Source: CAZAQS01 sp964486825 (lineage in GTDB: Bacteria; Chloroflexota; Anaerolineae; Anaerolineales; UBA4823). Taken from it: DNA of 16,525 nt. The notes beneath the pieces were generated by a model. That model saw only the letters and a list, made by a program, of their open reading frames with translations. It was not told the DNA's origin and made no database searches. Position numbers and translations under genes: made by a program. The stretch spans positions 1 through 16,525 of the forward strand of contig CAZAQS010000098.1 of the NCBI GenBank assembly GCA_964486825.1, in the 5' to 3' direction. Shown here in pieces: positions 1 through 6,774 of the stretch. Numbering within the stretch: the first letter of the stretch is position 1; every line of letters begins with the position of its first letter.

Positions 1-61
1 AACAACTCTTTCCCTACACGACGCTCTTTCCGATACCTTTTCCCTACACGACGCTCTTCCG
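1..61. other. Illumina adapter concatemer (sequencing artefact)
   Basis: Two tandem, imperfect copies of the Illumina read-1 adapter are visible. The core CCCTACACGACGCTCTT occurs at 12-28 and again at 42-58. The first copy is followed by TCCGAT with one extra T, and the second by CCG. The native reading frame of the following partial gene becomes sensible from base 62. This stretch is therefore untrimmed library sequence at a contig end and has no biological meaning. The exact junction is uncertain by a few bases. Confidence 0.95.
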
Positions 62-103
62 TTCGATCAAGATCTCCGACGGGAGCAGGACCCTCAGCCT
101 CAT
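62..103 (-). CDS. atpC: N-ATPase epsilon subunit, 5' fragment
   Basis: An ATG at 103-101 overlaps the TGA stop of atpD as ATGA. It opens a frame reading MRLRVLLPSEILIE before running into adapter sequence. This matches the start I remember for epsilon subunits of alternate (N-type) F1Fo ATPases, which begin with MRLKVLLPTEVL-like sequence. In those operons the epsilon gene directly follows the beta gene. The subunit belongs to the central stalk of F1. Only 14 residues are native, so the call rests on the match plus position. The rest of the gene and the remaining ATPase genes lie off the contig. Confidence 0.75.
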
Positions 104-1515
104 GAATTCTTTCGTGCCTCGTCGATCGTTCCTATCATATAGAACGCCCTTTCAGGCAGATCGGAAAATTCATCACTCAATATCCGCTCGCAACCCTCCA
201 AGCCCTCCTCCAGAGAAACAAGCTTACCGGGCATACCGGTGAACTGTTCGGTTGTGAAAAAGGGCTGCGTCAGAAAGCGTTCCAGTCGCCGCGCCCGGTA
301 CACAATCCGGCGGTCTTCCTGGGATAGCTCCTCCAACCCCAGCATGGCAATGATATCCTTCAAGCCCTCGTAGTTAGCCAGAGTACTGCGGATCTCTTGA
401 GCTACCCTGTAATGGCGGTGGCCTACAGTATGTGGTGAAAGCATTTTGGACCCAGACTGGAGCGGGTCGATAGCAGGGTACAACCCCTCGCTGGCTCTGC
501 GACGGGAAAGCACGATAGAGGCCGACAGGTAAGCGAAGATATGGACGGCGGCCGGGTCGGTAAAGTCATCGGCCGGGACGTAAACGGCCTGCACGGAAGT
601 GATCGCGCCGCTGGCGGTGTTCGATATTCTCTCCTCCAGCTCGGCCAACTCAGTTGCCAGGGTCGGCTGGTACCCTACCCGGGAAGGGATCTGGCCCATC
701 AAACCGGAGACCTCTGATCCAGCTTGAATGAAGCGGAAGATATTATCGATCAGTAGAAGCACGTCCTGGTTGGCGTCATCACGGAAGTACTCGGCCATGG
801 TCAAAGCCGCGTGCCCGACCCGGAACCTTGCTCCGGGTGGCTCTTTCATCTGGCCGAAGATCATTACCGTGTTATCTAACACACCGGCCTCCTGCATCTC
901 CCGGTAAAGCTCCTCGCCCTCTCGCGACCGTTCGCCAATCCCGCAGAAGATGCTCACCCCCTCGTGCTCGCCCACCACATTATTGATCAGCTCGGTGATC
1001 AGTACTGTCTTGCCTACCCCAGCCCCCCCGAACAAGCCGGCCCTGCCGCCGCGCTCCAAAGGTGTCAGGATATCGATGGCTTTGATACCGGTCTCGAACA
1101 CCTCGGATTGGGTGGATTGGTGAGTCAGATGAACCGGAGCCTGGTGGATCGAACGCCATTCAGCGCCCTCGATTACACCTTTGCGGTCGATGGGCTCCCC
1201 AAAGACGTTGAACATCCGTCCCAGTACCTGCTCTCCAACCGGAACCTTGAAATGCCCACCTGTATCGATCACCCGCTGGGTGCGCGCCAGGCCTTGCGTG
1301 GGGACGAAGGAGATGCCACGCACATTCTGAGCGTCCAGGTGGCTGATCACTTCGATCGAGACCTGGTTCTCGTCGCCTGCTATGAGGCGATTATAGAGCG
1401 CTGGAAGCTGGCGCGGAAAGTAAACATCGACGACGCTGCCGCGCACCGATACCACTGTCCCAACATTATCTCCTACTCCATCTGCACCCTGACGGATATG
1501 TACCTGCTCGTCCAT
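100..1515 (-). CDS. atpD: Alternate F1Fo ATPase (N-ATPase) subunit beta
   Basis: This is the catalytic beta subunit of a rotary ATP synthase/ATPase, 471 residues and complete. Visible features are the N-terminal beta-barrel (about 17-90), the Walker A loop GGAGVGKT at 163-170 with K169, GIGERSREG with catalytic Glu195, Walker B LLLIDN with Asp257, and an EELSQED version of the DELSEED loop at 395-401. Several stretches match the alternate (N-type) branch and not housekeeping beta: the N-terminal GTVVSVRGSVVDVYFP, VSIFCGIGERSREGEELYREM at about 187-207 (housekeeping has a FAGVGERTREGNDLY type), and the tail RRLERFLTQPFFTTEQF followed by GCERIL. N-ATPases are known as a second ATPase, often thought to pump Na+ or H+ outward. 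The ion cannot be judged because subunit c is off the contig. The ATG has an AGAGG about 10 nt upstream. It lies 102 bp downstream of hflC and overlaps atpC by ATGA. Confidence 0.95.
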   Translation of the reverse strand: MDEQVHIRQGADGVGDNVGTVVSVRGSVVDVYFPRQLPALYNRLIAGDENQVSIEVISHLDAQNVRGISFVPTQGLARTQRVIDTGGHFKVPVGEQVLGRMFNVFGEPIDRKGVIEGAEWRSIHQAPVHLTHQSTQSEVFETGIKAIDILTPLERGGRAGLFGGAGVGKTVLITELINNVVGEHEGVSIFCGIGERSREGEELYREMQEAGVLDNTVMIFGQMKEPPGARFRVGHAALTMAEYFRDDANQDVLLLIDNIFRFIQAGSEVSGLMGQIPSRVGYQPTLATELAELEERISNTASGAITSVQAVYVPADDFTDPAAVHIFAYLSASIVLSRRRASEGLYPAIDPLQSGSKMLSPHTVGHRHYRVAQEIRSTLANYEGLKDIIAMLGLEELSQEDRRIVYRARRLERFLTQPFFTTEQFTGMPGKLVSLEEGLEGCERILSDEFSDLPERAFYMIGTIDEARKNS

Positions 1516-1561
1516 ATACTTAATACCTCTTCCCCCTGTCCAGCATTAAGCCCCCGGTAAA

Positions 1562-1590
1562 ATCTTACCATTCTTTTCACGCGGGCACAA
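1562..1590 (-). promoter_or_regulatory. Candidate promoter for the N-ATPase genes
   Basis: On the minus strand TTGTGC (1590-1585) and TAAGAT (1567-1562) are separated by 17 bp. A TGG directly before the -10 gives an extended -10 (TGnTAAGAT). Transcription would start about 40 nt before atpD. A short palindrome GGTAA-N4-TTACC at 1556-1569 overlaps the -10. The -35 match is weak, so this is a candidate only. Read-through from hflC is also possible, since I saw no terminator in the gap. Confidence 0.3.
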
Positions 1591-1617
1591 ACAACAGGGG
1601 GAAATCAGTGGGAATGG

Positions 1618-2511
1618 TCAATTGCTCGTGCCAGTTGTCACCGTCTCTGTCTCAGGTATGAAGGTTGGCGATTGCAGGTATCGTAACAGGTCGGACTCAG
1701 GCGGCAGCACCAGAGTCGAGCCGTCGTTGAGGATATTCCCATACGCTTGCAGGCGCCGGGTTAAGGAATAGAATTCCAGTTCCCTGCCGTAAGCCTCCGC
1801 ATAGATGGCAGCAGCCAGGGCGTCCCCTTCACCCCGCAAGATTTGGCTTTCCTGGTAGGCGGTTGCCAGGATGATCTCGCGTTCTTTCTCAGCCGCGGCC
1901 CGAATTTGAATGGCCCGCTCTTCGCCCTCCGCCCGGTACCGCTTGGCGATACGGTTACGCTCAGCTTGCATGCGGGCAAATACGCTGGCCTGGACCTCGG
2001 TCGGCAGGTCAATACGCTGGATGCGCACATCCACCAGTGTGATCCCGAAGGATTTTGCCGATTCCTGTGCGCCATCGGTGACGATTTCCATGATCGCCTC
2101 ACGCTTTTCGCGTACCACGTCGATGAAATTCTGGCGGGCGATCTCTTCCCTCAGCCTACCCGCGATGACCTGGTCCAGCCTGGCCATAGCACCCGTCTCT
2201 GTTCGAACAGTACGGTAAAACAAGAGCGGGTCAGTGATCTGCCAGCGCGAGATATGATCGACCAATAAGCGTTTCTTATCTAATGTAAGGTACTCGGCTT
2301 GCTGCGGAACAGTACCCAGGATACGCTTTTCGAGACGTACAAGGTCCTGGATGAAGGGAGCTTTGATATAAATACCCGGTTCGGTTACGACAGCAACCGG
2401 GTCGCCGAATTGAAACACGATCCCCTGCTGGCCCTCTCGCATGACATATAGTGATTGCATCGCAACGAATGCCAGAACGATTACAATACCGATGAAAACC
2501 ATTCTTTTCAT
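1618..2511 (-). CDS. hflC: HflC-like SPFH/band 7 membrane protein
   Basis: This is the partner of HflK. In E. coli the HflKC complex surrounds the membrane protease FtsH and modulates its activity. From the ATG at 2511 the protein has 297 residues: a membrane helix at about 4-23, an SPFH/band 7 domain at about 22-180, then a charged coiled-coil with the HflC-type run AERNRIAKRYRAEGEERA at 183-200 and RGEGDALAAAIYAEAYG near 226-242. I prefer this ATG because AGGAG sits 7 nt upstream. An in-frame TTG at 2532 would add seven residues but lacks a comparable site. The gene follows hflK by about 60 bp on the same strand and is followed by atpD. No FtsH gene is visible here. Family assignment is firm; regulation of FtsH in this organism is inferred. 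Confidence 0.92.
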   Translation of the reverse strand: MKRMVFIGIVIVLAFVAMQSLYVMREGQQGIVFQFGDPVAVVTEPGIYIKAPFIQDLVRLEKRILGTVPQQAEYLTLDKKRLLVDHISRWQITDPLLFYRTVRTETGAMARLDQVIAGRLREEIARQNFIDVVREKREAIMEIVTDGAQESAKSFGITLVDVRIQRIDLPTEVQASVFARMQAERNRIAKRYRAEGEERAIQIRAAAEKEREIILATAYQESQILRGEGDALAAAIYAEAYGRELEFYSLTRRLQAYGNILNDGSTLVLPPESDLLRYLQSPTFIPETETVTTGTSN

Positions 2512-2572
2512 GAAATTACTCCTGCCTGCCAATTTACAGGCGCTATTAAGTCACACACCTTGTTCACTATCG

Positions 2573-3652
2573 CTAATCATCCTCGTCAGATGAGGACGCC
2601 CCAGGCGTCGGGACCGGTGTCGGGACCGGCGTCGGCGCCGGCGTATCTTCCACCGCTTCCGGGCTTTGTGGCAGTGCACCCGATTGCTGGGTGAGCGGCA
2701 AGAAGGGTAAAACGCCACTATTGGAGGTATCCAGGATAAATATATTCGATTCGGATAGGATCCCTTCGATACTTTCCAGGTACAATCGCTCACGCATGAC
2801 CTCAGGCGAGCGATTGTACTCCTCGACCAGTGCCAGGAAGCGATTTGCATCACCCTCTGCCCGGATCACGCGCTGTTCCCGGTTCGCCTCGGCTTCGAGG
2901 ACGACCTGAGCGGCCTGACCACGCGCACTCGGGACAACCTGTTCTGCGTAACCTTCCGCTTCCTGGACCAGGCGCTCCCGGTCCTCGAAAGCGCGTACCA
3001 CGTCGTGGAAGGCATCCCGCACGTCCAACGGAGGGTCAACTGCCAGCAGGCGCGCCTCGGTCACAATCAGTCCAGTTTCATAGTAGTCTAACAGGTCCTG
3101 AAGCAGAGTCCTGACCTGGTTCTGGGCTTCGAAACGGCCTTCCGTCATCGTGAAGTCGATCGTATTCTGGCCGACCGTGGATCTGAGCGCAATTTCTGCA
3201 GTCTCAAGGAGCACTTTATCTGATGCCCGTACAGCAAAGAGATATTTCTCCGGGTCCTGGACCAGGTATTGGACAAACAACTGCACCTCAACCAGGTTTT
3301 CATCGCCGGTCAGCATCTGCGCTTCTTCAAGCACAGCCCTGGCACGGCCGGCTTCTGTGCGGTAGCCGATCTCAGCCGTACGAACCTGGGCAATATCGAC
3401 GATAAAATGCGTCTGAACCGGGGCCGGGAAACGATAATGCAACCCGGGATCGGTCAGACGGGTCAACCGTCCGAAGGTCAGCACCAGGCCGCGTTCGCCT
3501 GGACCGACCATATAAATCCCGGAGATCACCCATAAGACCACCACGCCGATCAGCAAGTACTTGATCAAACGGGGTAGATATTGGGTCAACAGCTTTGGGT
3601 CGAACAGCTCATCTGCGGAAGCAGGGCCTCGGGGATAATTGGGTCTTTTCAT
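2573..3652 (-). CDS. hflK: HflK-like SPFH/band 7 membrane protein
   Basis: The protein has 359 residues. It has a short cytoplasmic N-terminus, a membrane helix at about 31-48, an SPFH/band 7 domain (about 46-215) starting MVGPGERGLVLTFGRL, and a long coiled-coil (about 215-275) with the HflK-like segment EAEANREQRVIRAEGDANRF. The order hflK then hflC matches the classic pair. Both are expected to form a membrane-anchored ring that regulates FtsH-type proteolysis. The C-terminus is unusual: a Pro/Thr-rich repeat (TPAPTPVPTPVPTPG, about 337-351) ends in the acidic tail SSSDEDD. The start is an ATG with AAGGA about 6 nt upstream. The universal stress gene ends 24 bp upstream, so the three genes probably share a transcript. 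Confidence 0.93.
   Translation of the reverse strand: MKRPNYPRGPASADELFDPKLLTQYLPRLIKYLLIGVVVLWVISGIYMVGPGERGLVLTFGRLTRLTDPGLHYRFPAPVQTHFIVDIAQVRTAEIGYRTEAGRARAVLEEAQMLTGDENLVEVQLFVQYLVQDPEKYLFAVRASDKVLLETAEIALRSTVGQNTIDFTMTEGRFEAQNQVRTLLQDLLDYYETGLIVTEARLLAVDPPLDVRDAFHDVVRAFEDRERLVQEAEGYAEQVVPSARGQAAQVVLEAEANREQRVIRAEGDANRFLALVEEYNRSPEVMRERLYLESIEGILSESNIFILDTSNSGVLPFLPLTQQSGALPQSPEAVEDTPAPTPVPTPVPTPGASSSDEDD
2605..2646. repeat. 12-bp tandem repeat in the hflK 3' end
   Basis: The unit GGACCGGTGTCG / GGACCGGCGTCG occurs at 2611-2622 and 2623-2634, with a half copy before and a diverged copy (GCGCCGGCGTAT) after. It encodes the Pro-Thr-Pro-Val repeats of the HflK tail. In-frame copy number could vary between strains by replication slippage. 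Confidence 0.75.
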
Positions 3653-3676
3653 TTTTTCCTTTCCTTTTCCAGGTCT

Positions 3677-4099
3677 TTACTTCACAATCAATACCGGGCA
3701 GTCTGCCCGTTGCGTAACCACCATGCTCACGCTACCCAACAACATGCCTTGCCAGGTGCTATTACCACGCGCCCCTACCACGATCAGGTCTGGGGAGCAA
3801 GATTCGGCCACACCGATAATGACGTTGGCTGCCGGTCCTTCCATAACGTCCGTCTCCACCTGCGTGGCGCCCAGCTCATTCAACCGCTGAGCTACTTGCG
3901 AGACGAGCGATTCTGCCTCTTCAGGTGTCTCGTATAAGGCCCGGCTGTAACCTTGCTCGGCGTGGTTTCCGGGCACAGGCGTATAGGCATGTAAAACCAC
4001 AACTTTGGCATGATACCGCCTTGCCAATGAGGCTACGAACTGCGCTGCCCGCTCAGAAGGCGCAGATCCATCGGTAGCCAATAAGATATTACTGATCAT
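3677..4099 (-). CDS. UspA-type universal stress protein
   Basis: This is a single-domain universal stress protein of 140 residues from the ATG at 4099. It starts MISNILLATDGS with Asp10 in the expected nucleotide-binding place. It ends with the ATP-binding signature G-x2-G-x9-G-S (Gly109, Gly112, Gly122, Ser123) and the beta strand CPVLIVK. It therefore belongs to the ATP-binding UspA/MJ0577 type. Such proteins respond to starvation, redox or membrane stress; the exact role here is unknown. The ATG is chosen because GAGG lies 7 nt upstream. A TTG at 4105 is in frame but sits on top of that site. It is the first gene of the minus-strand usp-hflK-hflC group and diverges from the response regulator. 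Confidence 0.93.
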   Translation of the reverse strand: MISNILLATDGSAPSERAAQFVASLARRYHAKVVVLHAYTPVPGNHAEQGYSRALYETPEEAESLVSQVAQRLNELGATQVETDVMEGPAANVIIGVAESCSPDLIVVGARGNSTWQGMLLGSVSMVVTQRADCPVLIVK

Positions 4100-4127
4100 A
4101 TCCAATCCTCGATCTGATTCTTATTCG

Positions 4128-4148
4128 GTGATAGTAGGCGGTTATCAC
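4128..4148. promoter_or_regulatory. Inverted repeat GTGATA-N9-TATCAC upstream of usp
   Basis: Perfect 6-bp arms at 4128-4133 and 4143-4148 surround a 9-bp spacer, 29 bp before the universal stress protein start. The size and symmetry suit a dimeric repressor site or a short leader hairpin. I cannot name the regulator, and no convincing promoter for usp was found. Confidence 0.35.
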
Positions 4149-4238
4149 GTTTCTGGCCTGCCCCCTTCGATGCTTTAATACCAGGTACCAATTGTCCAAT
4201 AATTTAATCCATCTTGTGCGCTTCCCCAAGAGTAAAAG

Positions 4239-4257
4239 CGCGTAATCTCCCTACGCG
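4239..4257. promoter_or_regulatory. Palindrome CGCGTA-N7-TACGCG upstream of the response regulator
   Basis: Perfect 6-bp arms at 4239-4244 and 4252-4257 flank ATCTCCC. The centre lies about 55 bp before the predicted transcription start of the response regulator and just upstream of its -35 region. That is a usual place for an activator dimer. Autoregulation by the adjacent LuxR-family regulator is possible but unproven. Confidence 0.4.
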
Positions 4258-4266
4258 AAATCGCTA

Positions 4267-4295
4267 ATTCCACGCCAATCTGAATAAGCTATAAT
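4267..4295 (+). promoter_or_regulatory. Promoter of the two-component operon (leaderless)
   Basis: A perfect TATAAT occurs at 4290-4295, with a weak -35 (ATTCCA, 4267-4272) at 17-bp spacing. The expected start of transcription is at about 4302-4304, only 2-4 nt before the ATG at 4306. No Shine-Dalgarno sequence precedes that ATG (TAATCTTAAGCATC ATG), so a leaderless mRNA is the simplest reading. The poor -35 suits an activated promoter. Confidence 0.6.
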
Positions 4296-4305
4296 CTTAA
4301 GCATC

Positions 4306-4980
4306 ATGGGAAAACCGATCCGTATCTTGCTGGCTGATGACCATGTCATGCTGCGCCAGGGCACTGCTGAGTTGCTCCGCCGAGAGGCGGATATCGAAGT
4401 GGTTGGAGAAGCCGTGAATGGAGAGGAGGCGGTATCCCTGGCTGCCCTGACCCTGCCGGATATCGTCGTTATGGACGTTCGTATGCCCGTGCTTTCGGGC
4501 ATCGATGCTACGCGCATCATCCGGGAACGCCTGCCGCAGGTCCAGGTGCTCGTGTTGACCGCCCATGATGATGACCAGTATATATTCTCGCTACTGCAAG
4601 CCGGCGCCAGCGGTTACCTTCTAAAGACCGCCCCAGTAAGCGAGCTCATCAAAGCCATTCGCCAGGTCCAGGCTGGAGAATCGCCCCTGGATCCAGCCAT
4701 AGCCAGAAAAGTCGTCGTACGCATGGCCAGTCCCTCACCTAACGCTCCCGTGTATACCGCGGGCGAAGAAACCATGGAAGCGCTCACCCCCAGGGAGTTG
4801 GAAGTCCTGCAGCTTTTAGCGCGAGGATTGAGCAACCGTAACATTGCAGAGGCGCTTTTCATCAGTGACCGTACCGTCCAGGCGCACCTAACCAGTATTT
4901 TTGCTAAAACCCAGGTCTCCTCCCGGCTCGAGGCAGTACTCAACGCCATCCGCCGGGGTTGGCTAACCCTCGACATATGA
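4306..4980 (+). CDS. NarL/FixJ-family response regulator
   Basis: This is a two-domain DNA-binding response regulator of 224 residues. The receiver domain (about 5-120) shows the acidic pair Asp11-Asp12, the phosphorylation site Asp57 (VVMDVRMP), Thr85 and Lys107. A linker of about 30 residues leads to a LuxR-type helix-turn-helix (about 157-220) beginning LTPRELEVLQLLARGLSNRNIAE, with recognition helix SDRTVQAHLTSIF. It is therefore probably activated by phosphorylation and acts as a dimer on DNA. The stop overlaps the start of the kinase gene as ATGA, so the two are a cognate pair with the regulator first. There is no ribosome binding site, and TATAAT ends 10 nt before the ATG. Target genes are unknown; the divergent usp-hflKC genes and the convergent nuo genes are candidates by position only. 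Confidence 0.95.
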   Translation: MGKPIRILLADDHVMLRQGTAELLRREADIEVVGEAVNGEEAVSLAALTLPDIVVMDVRMPVLSGIDATRIIRERLPQVQVLVLTAHDDDQYIFSLLQAGASGYLLKTAPVSELIKAIRQVQAGESPLDPAIARKVVVRMASPSPNAPVYTAGEETMEALTPRELEVLQLLARGLSNRNIAEALFISDRTVQAHLTSIFAKTQVSSRLEAVLNAIRRGWLTLDI

Positions 4981-6752
4981 ATACATTAGCCATACCCCTG
5001 CGACTCCCTGAAAAATATCGCTCCCTAAGAAGCCGCGCCGTCACCTGGATCTTGCTGCCATTGGCAGTAATGATGTTTGGGTTAATTGCAGTGGGTATCT
5101 TCTCTTACCAGCGCATTGTCGTGCAGCTTCTCACTGACCATCAAAAACAGCTGGCATCCGTGACAGCCACCCACGTTTCCCAGGTCATGGATGGATATGC
5201 TCTGGTCCTCGAGGCGCTAGCCAGCAACCCTGAAATCTACTCGAATTCTCCGGAAATCCGCCAGGCCTTGCTGGATGAGGCAGCTCGTTCCTTGGAAATC
5301 TTCAATGCTGGCGTGATCCTGGTCGATACCTCAGGGAATATGCTTGCCGTTGCGCCCTCCGGGACCCGCCCACCAATCTTCACCCTCACCGAACAGGAAT
5401 TTTTCTCAGCAGCCTGGTCACAGCATCTTCCTGCCATCAGCAACGGGGAGGTGGATGATAGCACTGGAAATCCGCTTATCGTCATCACCGCACCTATCTA
5501 CGATATCCAAGGGAGTTTCAGGGGCGCTCTGTTGGGTGCAGTTAGCCTGCAGGATTCCAGTCTCAGTGAGCCGGTCCGCAGGCTTGTAGTCGGTGAGCAA
5601 GGCTTCGCCTATCTGGTGAATGGGCAGGGAAAGGTGATTTACCACCCAGACATGAGCCTGGTAGGAGTTAGTCAACAGGATCTACCTTTCGTTGAAAAAG
5701 TAACTTCCGGTGAAAACGGGGGCATGCTTTGGCAGGACGTCTCGGGTGAATACTTGCTCAAGGGTTATGCACAAGTAGAATCTGCAGGCTGGGGGCTGAT
5801 CGTCCAGGAACCTTGGGATAACGTTATCGCTCCGGCCCGATCCTATGGCCTGATGATGGTCTCGGCGGGATTGGTAGCTTTTATCACTGTGGTGCTCCTG
5901 GCATGGTGGGGTGTGCATCGAATCGTTACCCCTATCCAGGCGCTTTCCAACCAGGCCAGCCAGCTGGCGAGTGTAGATGGGATTGAGCCGGTTGCTGAGA
6001 GCGGTATTTCCGAGATCGACAGCCTGGAACATACCTTCGACCATATGGCCCGGCAAATTGCTTCTTATAGAGTGGGACTGCGTCGTTATGTTGGGGCTAT
6101 CACACAAAAACAAGAAGAAGAGCGCAGGCACATCGCCAGGGAGCTGCATGACGAAACTGTGCAAAGCCTGCTGGCTATCTCTCGGAAGCTAGAGCTGGAA
6201 CAGGCCTCTGAAAACGACCCGCGGCGTTCCCAGCACCTGGCAGAAATCCAATCCCAGATCAATACCACCCTGGCTGGTTTGCGGCAGATCAGCAGGGACC
6301 TGCGCCCATTGGTTCTGGAGGACCTGGGGTTGATACCTGCCTTGCAAGCCCTGGTGCGGGCAGCTCACCAGGGGCCTGGGGCCATACCGCAGGTTAAATT
6401 GGACGTCCCGAAAGACGCCCTACGCTTGCTCCCCCAGCAGGAGCTGGCCTTATATCGCATCACTCAGGAGGCGCTTAGTAACGCCAGAAAACACGCCCGC
6501 CCAACCGGCGTCAGGGTTTCTCTTGAAATTAGCGGGTCAGAGATCCTATTAGAAATCGCGGATGATGGCGATGGCTTCGAGGTACCCGAATCTCTATCCT
6601 ACCTGGCTCAACAGGGATGTTTTGGCTTGATGGGCATCCAGGAACGCGTCTGGGCAATAGGCGGAAGCCTATTTATTCAATCTGCACCAGGGGAGGGCGC
6701 CCGTTTGGAAGTCAGGATGCCGGTGATAACAGAAATAGCCCCAGAAATGTGA
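4977..6752 (+). CDS. Cache-HAMP sensor histidine kinase (HisKA_3, NarX/DegS type)
   Basis: This is the membrane sensor kinase paired with the preceding regulator, 591 residues from the ATG at 4977. Domains in order: membrane helix 1 at about 21-43; an extracytoplasmic dCache-like sensor at about 50-285 (GVILVDTSGNMLAVAP, a second half GFAYLVNGQGKVIYHP); membrane helix 2 at about 290-312; HAMP at about 313-365; HisKA_3 dimerisation helix with EERRHIARELHDE, phospho-acceptor His391; and an ATPase domain with N-box Asn502 (EALSNARKHA), DDGDGF at 529-534 and GLMGIQERV at 550-558. Cache domains bind small molecules such as amino or organic acids, but the ligand cannot be read here. An upstream in-frame TTG at 4959 is less likely than the ATG in the ATGA overlap, which implies translational coupling. 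Confidence 0.95.
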   Translation: MNTLAIPLRLPEKYRSLRSRAVTWILLPLAVMMFGLIAVGIFSYQRIVVQLLTDHQKQLASVTATHVSQVMDGYALVLEALASNPEIYSNSPEIRQALLDEAARSLEIFNAGVILVDTSGNMLAVAPSGTRPPIFTLTEQEFFSAAWSQHLPAISNGEVDDSTGNPLIVITAPIYDIQGSFRGALLGAVSLQDSSLSEPVRRLVVGEQGFAYLVNGQGKVIYHPDMSLVGVSQQDLPFVEKVTSGENGGMLWQDVSGEYLLKGYAQVESAGWGLIVQEPWDNVIAPARSYGLMMVSAGLVAFITVVLLAWWGVHRIVTPIQALSNQASQLASVDGIEPVAESGISEIDSLEHTFDHMARQIASYRVGLRRYVGAITQKQEEERRHIARELHDETVQSLLAISRKLELEQASENDPRRSQHLAEIQSQINTTLAGLRQISRDLRPLVLEDLGLIPALQALVRAAHQGPGAIPQVKLDVPKDALRLLPQQELALYRITQEALSNARKHARPTGVRVSLEISGSEILLEIADDGDGFEVPESLSYLAQQGCFGLMGIQERVWAIGGSLFIQSAPGEGARLEVRMPVITEIAPEM

Positions 6753-6774
6753 TCCGGGTCGCCGCCACCAGCAC

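Noticed and set aside
964..1560. Plus-strand open frame of 198 codons opposite atpD
   Set aside because: It is fully antisense to a conserved gene, has no recognisable domain and no convincing ribosome binding site; it is a by-product of the codon pattern of atpD.
2512..2532. Upstream TTG start for hflC
   Set aside because: AGGAG is ideally placed for the ATG at 2511, and the TTG lies upstream of that site with no site of its own.
4160..4220. Promoter for the universal stress gene (TTGGAC / TATTAA)
   Set aside because: Spacing is 13 bp and alternative pairings match poorly, so no promoter was called.
4959..4976. Upstream TTG start for the sensor kinase
   Set aside because: The ATG at 4977 forms an ATGA overlap with the regulator stop, a standard coupled start, and the membrane protein begins sensibly there.
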